Assembly (NCBI RefSeq): GCF_905171775.1
Contig: NC_053492.1
Location: 63,139,355-63,203,354 of the forward strand
Length of the DNA stretch: 64,000 bases
DNA from: Rana temporaria
Lineage: Eukaryota > Chordata > Amphibia > Anura > Ranidae
Reading direction: 5' to 3'
The notes under the pieces were generated by a model, which worked only from the letters and a program-made list of their open reading frames with translations, was not told the DNA's origin and did no database searches. Positions 12,162-22,227 of this stretch are shown piece after piece. Position 1 is the stretch's first letter. Every line of letters begins with the position of its first letter. The translations under genes were made by a program, and so were the position numbers.

Positions 12162-12575
12162 TAACTAAATCACCTCCTTGGACACAAAGGACTTTTCAGG
12201 CAGATCCCTGGGAGCCATGATCCCCTTCCCACCCCCCTCTCCTTCCCTCCCCCCCCACCCACATCCCCCCCCACCCAGACCACCCACGTCCCCCCCCACC
12301 TAGGCCTAACCATCGCCTCTGAACCGTAGGGATCCTCGATCTCCCCTACCCGTCGGTTCTCGTGGATGAGGTGGGGCCTCACAAACGTCCCGCCCTCCCA
12401 TTTTCCCCCTCGAGATATTCTTCTGGGGGTTGATCTTGTATGGGTAGGGTACGGACCTGGCCTCCTTGCTCCCCTTCCCAGTCCCCCCCTCCCTCCCCCT
12501 TGCCCCCCCATCCCCCCTAATCACCCTAGCTCAACCCTCTTCAAACCACTAGAGGAGGCAGTCTGTGTCAAGTGA
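12162..12575 (-). other. L1 inter-ORF spacer, very G-rich on the sense strand
   Basis: About 420 bases separate the ORFs. The stretch 12225-12300 is almost pure C with A and T interruptions on the plus strand, so the sense RNA has repeated GGG/GGGG runs able to form quadruplexes. A 19-bp block at 12202-12220 is the exact reverse complement of 8247-8265 in the 3' region. Small open frames here are Gly/Arg-rich composition artefacts. Confidence 0.65.
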
Positions 12576-13547
12576 CTATTCAGCCCAGCCTGGGATCTCC
12601 AGCACGGGCATGTCCAATTTGCGACAGAACCCTACCAAGTCCTCAGGGAATATCAACTTTGCCGAGATCCCCTCTTTGTGACCTATCAGACATGCCGGGA
12701 ACCCCCATTGATAATTGATATTAAGCTGGCGCATCTGTTCCAGGAGAGGTTTGAGGAACCTTCTCCTGGCCAGAGTTTCCCAGGCTAAGTCCGTGAAAAT
12801 CTGGATATCAGTCCCGTCATAACATAGGGGGGCCTTTCTTCTCAGTTTTGACCAGATCTCATCTTTATCTTCAAAATATCTGAACCTCACAATAATGTCC
12901 CTGGGCCATTTGCCTCCTCCCTCTCTCATCTTTCCTACACGGTGTACACGTTCAATTTTGAGGGGGCCCTCCGTGCCATTATCTAAGAGGGGGAGAAATA
13001 GGTCGTTGAGAATTTTTCTCAAATCTTCCCCTTTCTCCTCCTTGATAGATCGTATTCTTAAATTTTGTCTTCTGTTACGGTTCTCTTGGTCCTCTAATCG
13101 GTATTGTAACCACCTCTGGTTTTGTTTCATCGTCTGATGTTGGATTTTTAGTTCGTTTAATTCTAGGTCCTGTTTTTCCATTTTTTTTTCCACTTCCTTC
13201 ACCCGTTCCAACATATGAAATAAATCCTTTCTTAATGCGCTAATTTCTTCTCTTATCGCGGTTTCCACTCTCCTTAACATCCCATCCAGTTCCCCCTTTG
13301 TGGGGATATGAGTGTCCAGTCTGGGGTCGTCCATTTGACTAACCTCATGTTCACTTTCTATTGAAGTGTCCGTAATTGGGGTAACTGCCCCCCCTGCTCC
13401 CTTTTTAGTTGTCCCAGTTTTTTCTGCTCTTTTTGACAGGCCTGGGCTCTTGGAGCTCCCCTCAGAGGTCATATAGTGTCTGATCGTACTGGTGGGGGGG
13501 TTATCTTTGGGGATTTTCGGGGCGGCACCCCTTGTAGATTTATTCAT
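12576..13547 (-). CDS. L1 ORF1 protein (RNA-binding chaperone), intact, copy 1
   Basis: The product is 323 residues with an ATG at 13547-13545. In L1 elements, ORF1p trimerises, coats the element RNA and acts as a nucleic-acid chaperone in the cytoplasmic ribonucleoprotein. The order seen is: a polar N-terminus (1-85); a heptad-rich coiled coil (about 88-157); an RRM-like domain (about 160-245, with NLRI at 162-165 and RDIIVRFRYF at 216-225); and a basic C-terminal domain (about 247-305). This is the L1 arrangement and not the zinc-knuckle ORF1 of Tx1-type elements. The protein is identical to the second copy at 17624-18595. The frame is undamaged while ORF2 is broken, so any product could act only in trans. 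Expression is not shown by the sequence. Confidence 0.88.
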   Translation of the reverse strand: MNKSTRGAAPKIPKDNPPTSTIRHYMTSEGSSKSPGLSKRAEKTGTTKKGAGGAVTPITDTSIESEHEVSQMDDPRLDTHIPTKGELDGMLRRVETAIREEISALRKDLFHMLERVKEVEKKMEKQDLELNELKIQHQTMKQNQRWLQYRLEDQENRNRRQNLRIRSIKEEKGEDLRKILNDLFLPLLDNGTEGPLKIERVHRVGKMREGGGKWPRDIIVRFRYFEDKDEIWSKLRRKAPLCYDGTDIQIFTDLAWETLARRRFLKPLLEQMRQLNINYQWGFPACLIGHKEGISAKLIFPEDLVGFCRKLDMPVLEIPGWAE

Positions 13548-13612
13548 GTTATATTTCTTTGTCCCTCTAATACGTTTCCCCAGTTTGAACAGCAGATGGT
13601 CACCTCCCCGCC

Positions 13613-13646
<34 letters not shown>

Positions 13647-14797
13647 GCGGTGGTTTTTATTTATTTAAGAAGGGAAGGTAATACAAAGCAGCTTTAGCTT
13701 CACCTTCTGGGGATTTTACGCTGGTGTTCTAGGGGGTCAAGGGGTCGTCCCCTGTCGCTTAAACTGTGGACAAGGGGGGAGATCCCCCACGCACTGTTTT
13801 AAGGATGTTTTACCCCCCGCTGAACCAATATAGCAGACCAAGCAGTGCTCATACAGTGGTCAAATGGTGGGGATGAGGAGGAGAGACAAAAAACAGGAAA
13901 AAATAAATAAATCAATAAATAAATGACTCCAATATTTCCGCCAGTGCTTCAAGTCCAGCCCACTGTGGTTTAACGATGTTTGGCGCCGAGGGAGGTATAA
14001 TGTCTCTAGGTAGCTGGAGCCTTTTCAACCACGCCCCCTTACCAGTGTCCTCAATATTTATGGGGTATTTATGGGGTAAGGATTCACCGTCCGTGGATGT
14101 TTAATTCATTTAATACATTAGGAAAAACTGTATAATGGTTGCGGGTTGTATCTTAATGGAGACTAGGCAGCTGGGTGTCCCAAGGTGTTTAAAACAATAT
14201 TGCACAGGTTATTCAAACTGAGACCATGGCTAGTTTCACTAGCTAAGTTGCATCTATTACATATGGAGTGAGCCTTACAGTGCAGTGGTATGCTTGACAA
14301 TCTTACCACATCCTTCTGCTGTCAGGGCTCGATCCCAGGTTCAACACACAGATTCACCACCCTAGTCCCATTGCATCTTTATAAGAGGAGAAAAACAAAG
14401 GGTTGATATTACCTGGTAGGCGATTTTTTTTCCCTTTTTCCCCAGCCTAGGACCAAGAATAGCCAGATATCACGGCAGGGGGGCGGCTGCTATGTGCACC
14501 ACCGATGGAGGCGTCCGTGCCTTCCTCTGCACTGTACCGCGCCTACCTTCTCCTCGGGGGGGCAGGGGTTTGGGGGAGGCTGGTTTCCTGGAGAGCAGCG
14601 TGGGGCGGTGTGTCGGGCGTCCAGCGTGCTTGGCCACTAACAGCTCCGCAGACTCCCGCTCTGCATCGTAGCTGCTGCCGCTGGGACGCCGTCGGATCTT
14701 CCTCCTTCCATCTCCCGCGTTCAGCTCAGGCCCGTAGCATGGGAGACCCCTCCCTCAGACGTGCGTGCTTCACGTGCACCACGTCATGATCGACCTG
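13548..14797 (-). promoter_or_regulatory. L1 5' leader with CpG-rich start and internal A29 tract
   Basis: The outermost 300 bp (about 14480-14790) is CpG-rich, as expected for an internal L1 promoter. In the sense direction the leader then becomes A/T-rich and contains AATAAATAAA about 15 bases before a run of 29 A (13644-13616). ORF1 starts 68 bases after that run. The A-run preceded by a polyadenylation signal looks like an embedded 3' end, so this may be two retroelements fused or nested and not a simple leader. Confidence 0.55.
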
Positions 14798-14811
14798 GTC
14801 TGTAGGGTTTA

Positions 14812-15500
14812 AATGCCCATATCTGTCTGAAAAGAAGCTCCTGTACTTTTTTGAGCAACATGCGATTGGGCACTCTGGTGTGAACAAGTACCATTTAAAG
14901 CAATGGCATTTTTAATGTTAAATGGGATCCAGGAGCAGTCGAGGGTTGCTGGGAAATACGTTTCAGAGATATTACCAGCCAGGAGATATATTAACACTTG
15001 TGGTGATTTAACCAGCAAGCAACCACCCAAACTGAAAGGTTAATTTAAAGAGTCTAACACACAACAGAAAGCTAGAGGTAGATCTAATATATAATACAAG
15101 TAATGGTACAGCTTGTAAGTAGTGTTAAAGTTGAATTCTGGGAAAAAAATAAAATGTAACCTTGTAGTGCCCCCCTTTTCTTCTGCAAAAGATAAATGCT
15201 TGTTCAAACTAGGAGAGCAGGGATAAGGTGTATTTTGTAGCACTCACCAATGGAGGGGCCACTGAGAATATGCTGGACTCACTTCCCTCTAGCAGCAGGC
15301 ACACCTGAGAGTCCAAATTCTAGGTCTTACTCACATTATCCTAGGAGCTGTCTGCTACTCAGCTTCCACACAACATTCTTCAGTAAGGGAGATTAAGGAT
15401 CCTTCTCGGGACCAGGACCAGGACCAGGACTCCAGAACAATGCCTTTCAGCAAAAGTGCTTCAGCATTTTTCTCCAAGCCCTTAGCCCAGCAATAAAAAA
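14812..15500. other. Pre-existing flank of the L1, nothing recognised
   Basis: A/T-rich sequence with no gene or repeat boundary. It is repeated at 19874-20562 by the duplication. Confidence 0.4.
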
Positions 15501-15559
15501 ATAAGACAACAGTAAAGTTATCCCAATTTTTTTTGATATTGTGAAAGATAATGTTATGA

Positions 15560-16048
15560 TGAGTAAATTGATACCCAACATGTGACGCTTAAAAAATCCT
15601 ACAGGTTGCATGTTTTGAGTTACAGAGGAGGTCTAGGGCTAGAATTATTGCTCTCGCTCTAACGATCTCGGTGATACCTCACAAGTGGTTTGAACACCGT
15701 TTTCATATGCGGACACTGCTCACGTATGCATTCGCTTCTGCGTGCGAGCTCGTCAGGATGGGGCACCTTAAAATTCTTATTTTTTTCCTATTTATTTTAC
15801 TATATTTTATTTATTTTTACACTGTTTTTTAAAAAAAAAAAAACTGGGTCACTTTTATTCCTATTACAGGGAATATAAACATCCCTTGTAATAGAAAAAA
15901 GCATGACAGGTCCTCTTAAATATGAGATCTGGGGGGTCAAAAAGTCATATTTAAATGCAGTAAAAAAACAAAATAATAATTTGGTCATAACAGAGATATC
16001 CCTCTTCAAAATGCCGACGTATATAATCATGCGGCGGTCCAGAGGTGG
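15560..16048. mobile_element. piggyBac-like MITE fragment
   Basis: The right end, GCGGCGGTCCAGAGGTGG, abuts TTAA (16049-16052). TTAA is the piggyBac target, and the end resembles the CCACTT-type end at 48556-49560. The left boundary is not defined. Copies made by the later duplications end at about 21110 and 21669. Confidence 0.5.
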
Positions 16049-16390
16049 TTAACAGGCAAACAGCGCCCATACTGTATACTGTATATGTAATTTATCTGTG
16101 TATTTAGCTGTTTAGAGTTCAGCTTTACAATGCCTCACATTGTTAACAGGCTAATGAAAGAGAAGACATAAAAAGAGCTGGTATGTTTAGGAACACAGCA
16201 GTTCAGAAATAATTACCGTATGTAATATTCACAGTTTTAAAACTGTTGAATAACTAATGGTTTACTACTTGTAAAGATAGAACAGGCCCATTTTCTGTTC
16301 CCAGTTTTAAAACCATTTATTTTTAATAAGGTGCTTTAATTTCACATCAGTACATCACCTTTTAAAAAATAGACGTGTCTGAAATAACAT

Positions 16391-17200
16391 TTATGATTCT
16401 TTCGATATCTCTATCTCTGGATCTGGATCAGAACTACATTCACCCCACCTTCTAATACCTTCTAATATCACTCCCTTAAAGCAGAACTCCAGGAATTGTT
16501 GAGACCCTTTGTCCCGCTGGCAAGGGGTGGGGCTTAAACGCTCGCTGCCCTCCCTTTCATAGCTAGTCAGATTGCATGGTTGAATAAGGTTCTGGTATGG
16601 ATTTAGTCCATACCAGAAAAAAAACGTGTAATTATGTTCATTTGGATGGTTAATCCGCCAAACATCCACTAGTTGACATTCCTGAAGCTTATGTTTAATT
16701 CTCTGTAGATGCACATTTTTTGTCTCCCTCCCACGGAACGTACTATCATCTGTTGGGTTCAAAACAAAGTTTAAATCACCCATCAGGATTATAAAACCCT
16801 CGGCGAAGTTGTTCAATTTTCCCAGGATTTTGTTTAAATATTGAGTTGGGTGTACGTTTGGGGCGTAAATGTTAGCTAATGTGTACATAATATTGTCAAT
16901 CCTTATTTTAAGGAACAAGAATCTCCCTTCTGGGTCAGTCATCCTTGCCTCCAAGGTAAACCCAAACCCTCTTATGAACCCAATTGCCACTCCCCTTGCG
17001 CGTTTTGAGATGGAATCACCGTAAAACCAAATAGGGTATGCCGGGGAGTACAGCTTGACGTTAGCATCCAAGGTCAAGTGGGATTCCTGGATAAACACTA
17101 CATCCGCTCTAAGTTGTTCAATCTCTGCTAAGACCTTTAATCTTTTACCTACTGAATTTAGACCCTTTACATTATAGGATAAAAATTTTACTTCTGTCAT
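16391..17200 (-). pseudogene. Truncated L1 ORF2 endonuclease fused to non-L1 sequence
   Basis: From the ATG at 17200-17198 the frame matches the copy 1 endonuclease through the NHPNEHNYTFF block. It then crosses the duplication junction at about 16617-16625 and continues for some 76 unrelated codons to a stop at 16391. It has lost the C-terminal endonuclease blocks SRIDYILAD and SDHAPV and all of the reverse transcriptase. It cannot be an active endonuclease. The chimeric frame is a by-product of the duplication. Confidence 0.88.
16592..16616. repeat. Hairpin at the tandem-duplication junction
   Basis: CTGGTATGGA, loop TTTAG, TCCATACCAG: perfect 10-bp arms with a 5-bp loop. The right arm exists only at this junction. 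The equivalent place in the right flank (about 22228) reads TTTAG followed by T-run sequence. Confidence 0.85.
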
Positions 17201-17209
17201 TTCCAATAA

Positions 17210-17623
17210 CTAAATCACCTCCTTGGACACAAAGGACTTTTCAGGCAGATCCCTGGGAGCCATGATCCCCTTCCCCCCCCCCTCTCCTTCCCTCCCCCCC
17301 CCACCCACATCCCCCCCCACCCAGACCACCCACGTCCCCCCCCACCTAGGCCTAACCATCGCCTCTGAACCGTAGGGATCCTCGATCTCCCCTACCCGTC
17401 GGTTCTCGTGGATGAGGTGGGGCCTCACAAACGTCCCGCCCTCCCATTTTCCCCCTCGAGATATTCTTCTGGGGGTTGATCTTGTATGGGTAGGGTACGG
17501 ACCTGGCCTCCTTGCTCCCCTTCCCAGTCCCCCCCCCTCCCTCCCCCTTGCCCCCCCATCCCCCCTAATCACCCTAGCTCAACCCTCTTCAAACCACTAG
17601 AGGAGGCAGTCTGTGTCAAGTGA
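17210..17623 (-). other. L1 inter-ORF spacer, duplicated copy
   Basis: This is the copy of 12162-12575, with the same C-rich plus strand. It differs mainly in C-run lengths. Confidence 0.8.
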
Positions 17624-18595
17624 CTATTCAGCCCAGCCTGGGATCTCCAGCACGGGCATGTCCAATTTGCGACAGAACCCTACCAAGTCCTCAGGGAATA
17701 TCAACTTTGCCGAGATCCCCTCTTTGTGACCTATCAGACATGCCGGGAACCCCCATTGATAATTGATATTAAGCTGGCGCATCTGTTCCAGGAGAGGTTT
17801 GAGGAACCTTCTCCTGGCCAGAGTTTCCCAGGCTAAGTCCGTGAAAATCTGGATATCAGTCCCGTCATAACATAGGGGGGCCTTTCTTCTCAGTTTTGAC
17901 CAGATCTCATCTTTATCTTCAAAATATCTGAACCTCACAATAATGTCCCTGGGCCATTTGCCTCCTCCCTCTCTCATCTTTCCTACACGGTGTACACGTT
18001 CAATTTTGAGGGGGCCCTCCGTGCCATTATCTAAGAGGGGGAGAAATAGGTCGTTGAGAATTTTTCTCAAATCTTCCCCTTTCTCCTCCTTGATAGATCG
18101 TATTCTTAAATTTTGTCTTCTGTTACGGTTCTCTTGGTCCTCTAATCGGTATTGTAACCACCTCTGGTTTTGTTTCATCGTCTGATGTTGGATTTTTAGT
18201 TCGTTTAATTCTAGGTCCTGTTTTTCCATTTTTTTTTCCACTTCCTTCACCCGTTCCAACATATGAAATAAATCCTTTCTTAATGCGCTAATTTCTTCTC
18301 TTATCGCGGTTTCCACTCTCCTTAACATCCCATCCAGTTCCCCCTTTGTGGGGATATGAGTGTCCAGTCTGGGGTCGTCCATTTGACTAACCTCATGTTC
18401 ACTTTCTATTGAAGTGTCCGTAATTGGGGTAACTGCCCCCCCTGCTCCCTTTTTAGTTGTCCCAGTTTTTTCTGCTCTTTTTGACAGGCCTGGGCTCTTG
18501 GAGCTCCCCTCAGAGGTCATATAGTGTCTGATCGTACTGGTGGGGGGGTTATCTTTGGGGATTTTCGGGGCGGCACCCCTTGTAGATTTATTCAT
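17624..18595 (-). CDS. L1 ORF1 protein, intact, copy 2
   Basis: The 323-residue product is identical to the copy at 12576-13547, with the same coiled coil, RRM-like and C-terminal domains. This copy was made by DNA-level tandem duplication and not by a new retrotransposition, because it shares the same upstream flank and duplicated target site. It has no full ORF2 downstream, since the element is cut at the duplication junction. The locus therefore holds two intact ORF1 frames and no complete ORF2. Confidence 0.88.
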   Translation of the reverse strand: MNKSTRGAAPKIPKDNPPTSTIRHYMTSEGSSKSPGLSKRAEKTGTTKKGAGGAVTPITDTSIESEHEVSQMDDPRLDTHIPTKGELDGMLRRVETAIREEISALRKDLFHMLERVKEVEKKMEKQDLELNELKIQHQTMKQNQRWLQYRLEDQENRNRRQNLRIRSIKEEKGEDLRKILNDLFLPLLDNGTEGPLKIERVHRVGKMREGGGKWPRDIIVRFRYFEDKDEIWSKLRRKAPLCYDGTDIQIFTDLAWETLARRRFLKPLLEQMRQLNINYQWGFPACLIGHKEGISAKLIFPEDLVGFCRKLDMPVLEIPGWAE

Positions 18596-18660
18596 GTTAT
18601 ATTTCTTTGTCCCTCTAATACGTTTCCCCAGTTTGAACAGCAGATGGTCACCTCCCCGCC

Positions 18661-18695
<35 letters not shown>

Positions 18696-19859
18696 GCGGT
18701 GGTTTTTATTTATTTAAGAAGGGAAGGTAATACAAAGCAGCTTTAGCTTCACCTTCTGGGGATTTTACGCTGGTGTTCTAGGGGGTCAAGGGGTCGTCCC
18801 CTGTCGCTTAAACTGTGGACAAGGGGGGAGATCCCCCACGCACTGTTTTAAGGATGTTTTACCCCCCGCTGAACCAATATAGCAGACCAAGCAGTGCTCA
18901 TACAGTGGTCAAATGGTGGGGATGAGGAGGAGAGACAAAAAACAGGAAAAAATAAATAAATCAATAAATAAATGACTCCAATATTTCCGCCAGTGCTTCA
19001 AGTCCAGCCCACTGTGGTTTAACGATGTTTGGCGCCGAGGGAGGTATAATGTCTCTAGGTAGCTGGAGCCTTTTCAACCACGCCCCCTTACCAGTGTCCT
19101 CAATATTTATGGGGTATTTATGGGGTAAGGATTCACCGTCCGTGGATGTTTAATTCATTTAATACATTAGGAAAAACTGTATAATGGTTGCGGGTTGTAT
19201 CTTAATGGAGACTAGGCAGCTGGGTGTCCCAAGGTGTTTAAAACAATATTGCACAGGTTATTCAAACTGAGACCATGGCTAGTTTCACTAGCTAAGTTGC
19301 ATCTATTACATATGGAGTGAGCCTTACAGTGCAGTGGTATGCTTGACAATCTTACCACATCCTTCTGCTGTCAGGGCTCGATCCCAGGTTCAACACACAG
19401 ATTCACCACCCTAGTCCCATTGCATCTTTATAAGAGGAGAAAAACAAAGGGTTGATATTACCTGGTAGGCGATTTTTTTTTCCCTTTTTCCCCAGCCTAG
19501 GACCAAGAATAGCCAGATATCACGGCAGGCAGGGGGGGTGGGGGGCGGCTGCTATGTGCACCACCGATGGAGGCGTCCGTGCCTTCCTCTGCACTGTACC
19601 GCGCCTACCTTCTCCTCGGGGGGGCAGGGGTTTGGGGGAGGCTGGTTTCCTGGAGAGCAGCGTGGGGCGGTGTGTCGGGCGTCCAGCGTGCTTGGCCACT
19701 AACAGCTCCGCAGACTCCCGCTCTGCATCGTAGCTGCTGCCGCTGGGACGCCGTCGGATCTTCCTCCTTCCATCTCCCGCGTTCAGCTCAGGCCCGTAGC
19801 ATGGGAGACCCCTCCCTCAGACGTGCGTGCTTCACGTGCACCACGTCATGATCGACCTG
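18596..19859 (-). promoter_or_regulatory. L1 5' leader, duplicated copy
   Basis: This is the copy of 13548-14797. The A-tract is 30 bases long here (18664-18693), and a 12-bp G-rich insertion lies near 19530. The target-duplication sequence follows at 19860-19873. Confidence 0.75.
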
Positions 19860-20872
19860 GTCTGTAGGGTTTAAATGCCCATATCTGTCTGAAAAGAAGC
19901 TCCTGTACTTTTTTGAGCAACATGCGATTGGGCACTCTGGTGTGAACAAGTACCATTTAAAGCAATGGCATTTTTAATGTTAAATGGGATCCAGGAGCAG
20001 TCGAGGGTTGCTGGGAAATACGTTTCAGAGATATTACCAGCCAGGAGATATATTAACACTTGTGGTGATTTAACCAGCAAGCAACCACCCAAACTGAAAG
20101 GTTAATTTAAAGAGTCTAACACACAACAGAAAGCTAGAGGTAGATCTAATATATAATACAAGTAATGGTACAGCTTGTAAGTAGTGTTAAAGTTGAATTC
20201 TGGGAAAAAAATAAAATGTAACCTTGTAGTGCCCCCCTTTTCTTCTGCAAAAGATAAATGCTTGTTCAAACTAGGAGAGCAGGGATAAGGTGTATTTTGT
20301 AGCACTCACCAATGGAGGGGCCACTGAGAATATGCTGGACTCACTTCCCTCTAGCAGCAGGCACACCTGAGAGTCCAAATTCTAGGTCTTACTCACATTA
20401 TCCTAGGAGCTGTCTGCTACTCAGCTTCCACACAACATTCTTCAGTAAGGGAGATTAAGGATCCTTCTCGGGACCAGGACCAGGACCAGGACTCCAGAAC
20501 AATGCCTTTCAGCAAAAGTGCTTCAGCATTTTTCTCCAAGCCCTTAGCCCAGCAATAAAAAAATAAGACAACAGTAAAGTTATCCCAATTTTTTTTGATA
20601 TTGTGAAAGATAATGTTATGATGAGTAAATTGATACCCAACATGTGACGCTTAAAAAATCCTACAGGTTGCATGTTTTGAGTTACAGAGGAGGTCTAGGG
20701 CTAGAATTATTGCTCTCGCTCTAACGATCTCGGTGATACCTCACAAGTGGTTTGAACACCGTTTTCATATGCGGACACTGCTCACGTATGCATTCGCTTC
20801 TGCGTGCGAGCTCGTCAGGATGGGGCACCTTAAAATTCTTATTTTTTTCCTATTTATTTTACTATATTTTAT

Positions 20873-21990
20873 TTATTTTTACACTGTTTTTTAAAAAAAA
20901 AAAAACTGGGTCACTTTTATTCCTATTACAGGGAATATAAACATCCCTTGTAATAGAAAAAAGCATGACAGGTCCTCTTAAATATGAGATCTGGGGGGTC
21001 AAAAAGTCATATTTAAATGCAGTAAAAAAACAAAATAATAATTTGGTCATAACAGAGATATCCCTCTTCAAAATGCCGACGTATATAATCATGCGGCGGT
21101 CCAGAGGTGGTTAACAGGCAAACAGCGCCCATACTGTATACTGTATATGTAATTTATCTGTGTATTTAGCTGTTTAGAGTTCAGCTTTACAATGCCTCAC
21201 ATTGTTAACAGGCTAATGAAAGAGAAGACATAAAAAGAGCTGGTATGTTTAGGAACACAGCAGTTCAGAAATAATTACCGTATGTAATATTCACAGTTTT
21301 AAAACTGTTGAATAACTAATGGTTTACTACTTGTAAAGATAGAACAGGCCCATTTTCTGTTCCCAGTTTTAAAACCATTTATTTTTAATAAGGTGCTTTA
21401 ATTTCACATCAGTACATCACCTTTTAAAAAATGTTTTTTACACTGTTTTTTAAAAAAAAAAAAACTGGGTCACTTTTATTCCTATTACAGGGAATATAAA
21501 CATCCCTTGTAATAGAAAAAAGCATGACAGGTCCTCTTAAATATGAGATCTGGGGGGTCAAAAAGTCATATTTAAATGCAGTAAAAAAACAAAATAATAA
21601 TTTGGTCATAACAGAGATATCCCTCTTCAAAATGCCGACGTATATAATCATGCGGCGGTCCAGAGGTGGTTAACAGGCAAACAGCGCCCATACTGTATAC
21701 TGTATATGTAATTTATCTGTGTATTTAGCTGTTTAGAGTTCAGCTTTACAATGCCTCACATTGTTAACAGGCTAATGAAAGAGAAGACATAAAAAGAGCT
21801 GGTATGTTTAGGAACACAGCAGTTCAGAAATAATTACCGTATGTAATATTCACAGTTTTAAAACTGTTGAATAACTAATGGTTTACTACTTGTAAAGATA
21901 GAACAGGCCCATTTTCTGTTCCCAGTTTTAAAACCATTTATTTTTAATAAGGTGCTTTAATTTCACATCAGTACATCACCTTTTAAAAAA
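20873..21990. repeat. 559-bp tandem duplication inside unit B
   Basis: The block from TTTTTACACTGTTTTTTAAA (about 20878) to CATCACCTTTTAAAAAAT (about 21431) is repeated directly at an offset of 559. At the joint, AAAAAAT is followed by GT and then the T-run, so two extra bases sit between the two ends. Unit A (15816-16370) carries this block only once, which dates the event after the 5-kb duplication or makes it independent in unit B. Confidence 0.92.
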
Positions 21991-22227
21991 TAGACGTGTC
22001 TGAAATAACATTTATGATTCTTTCGATATCTCTATCTCTGGATCTGGATCAGAACTACATTCACCCCACCTTCTAATACCTTCTAATATCACTCCCTTAA
22101 AGCAGAACTCCAGGAATTGTTGAGACCCTTTGTCCCGCTGGCAAGGGGTGGGGCTTAAACGCTCGCTGCCCTCCCTTTCATAGCTAGTCAGATTGCATGG
22201 TTGAATAAGGTTCTGGTATGGATTTAG

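Larger units (their letters stand above)
7806..14797 (-). mobile_element. Full-length L1-clade non-LTR retrotransposon
   Basis: The element reads on the minus strand in the order leader, ORF1, spacer, ORF2, 3' region, poly(A). It is bounded by a perfect 14-bp direct repeat, GTCTGTAGGGTTTA, at 7792-7805 and 14798-14811, with a 21-bp poly(T) (sense poly(A)) directly abutting the left copy. The implied nick, TTTA/AA on the plus strand, fits the TTTT/AA preference of L1 endonuclease. ORF1 is intact, but ORF2 carries at least two frameshifts, so this copy cannot move on its own. The right-hand 3.2 kb (11580-14797) is repeated at 16625-19859 by a later tandem duplication. Confidence 0.9.
11580..16606. 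repeat. Tandem segmental duplication, unit A (5.03 kb)
   Basis: The sequence from ACGTGTAATTATG inside the ORF2 endonuclease to the TCTGGTATGGATTTAG block recurs downstream at offsets of 5045 to 5062. The offset grows through small length changes: C-runs, the A29/A30 tract, and a 12-bp insertion near 19530. Base differences are very few, so the event is recent. The unit holds the L1 5' half plus about 1.8 kb of L1 flank. Confidence 0.93.
16617..22227. repeat. Tandem segmental duplication, unit B (5.6 kb with internal expansion)
   Basis: This is the second copy of the segment starting at 11575-11580. It is extended by a 559-bp internal tandem duplication, so the offset to unit A becomes 5621 beyond about 21990. 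Past 22227, TTTAG is followed by a T-run and GTGTCAGGGCCCCC, which is the original right flank. Confidence 0.93.

Noticed and set aside
12170..12575. Gly/Arg-rich 70-113-codon frames between the L1 ORFs
   Set aside because: Composition artefacts of the C-run-rich spacer. They differ in length between the two near-identical copies because of C-run slippage.
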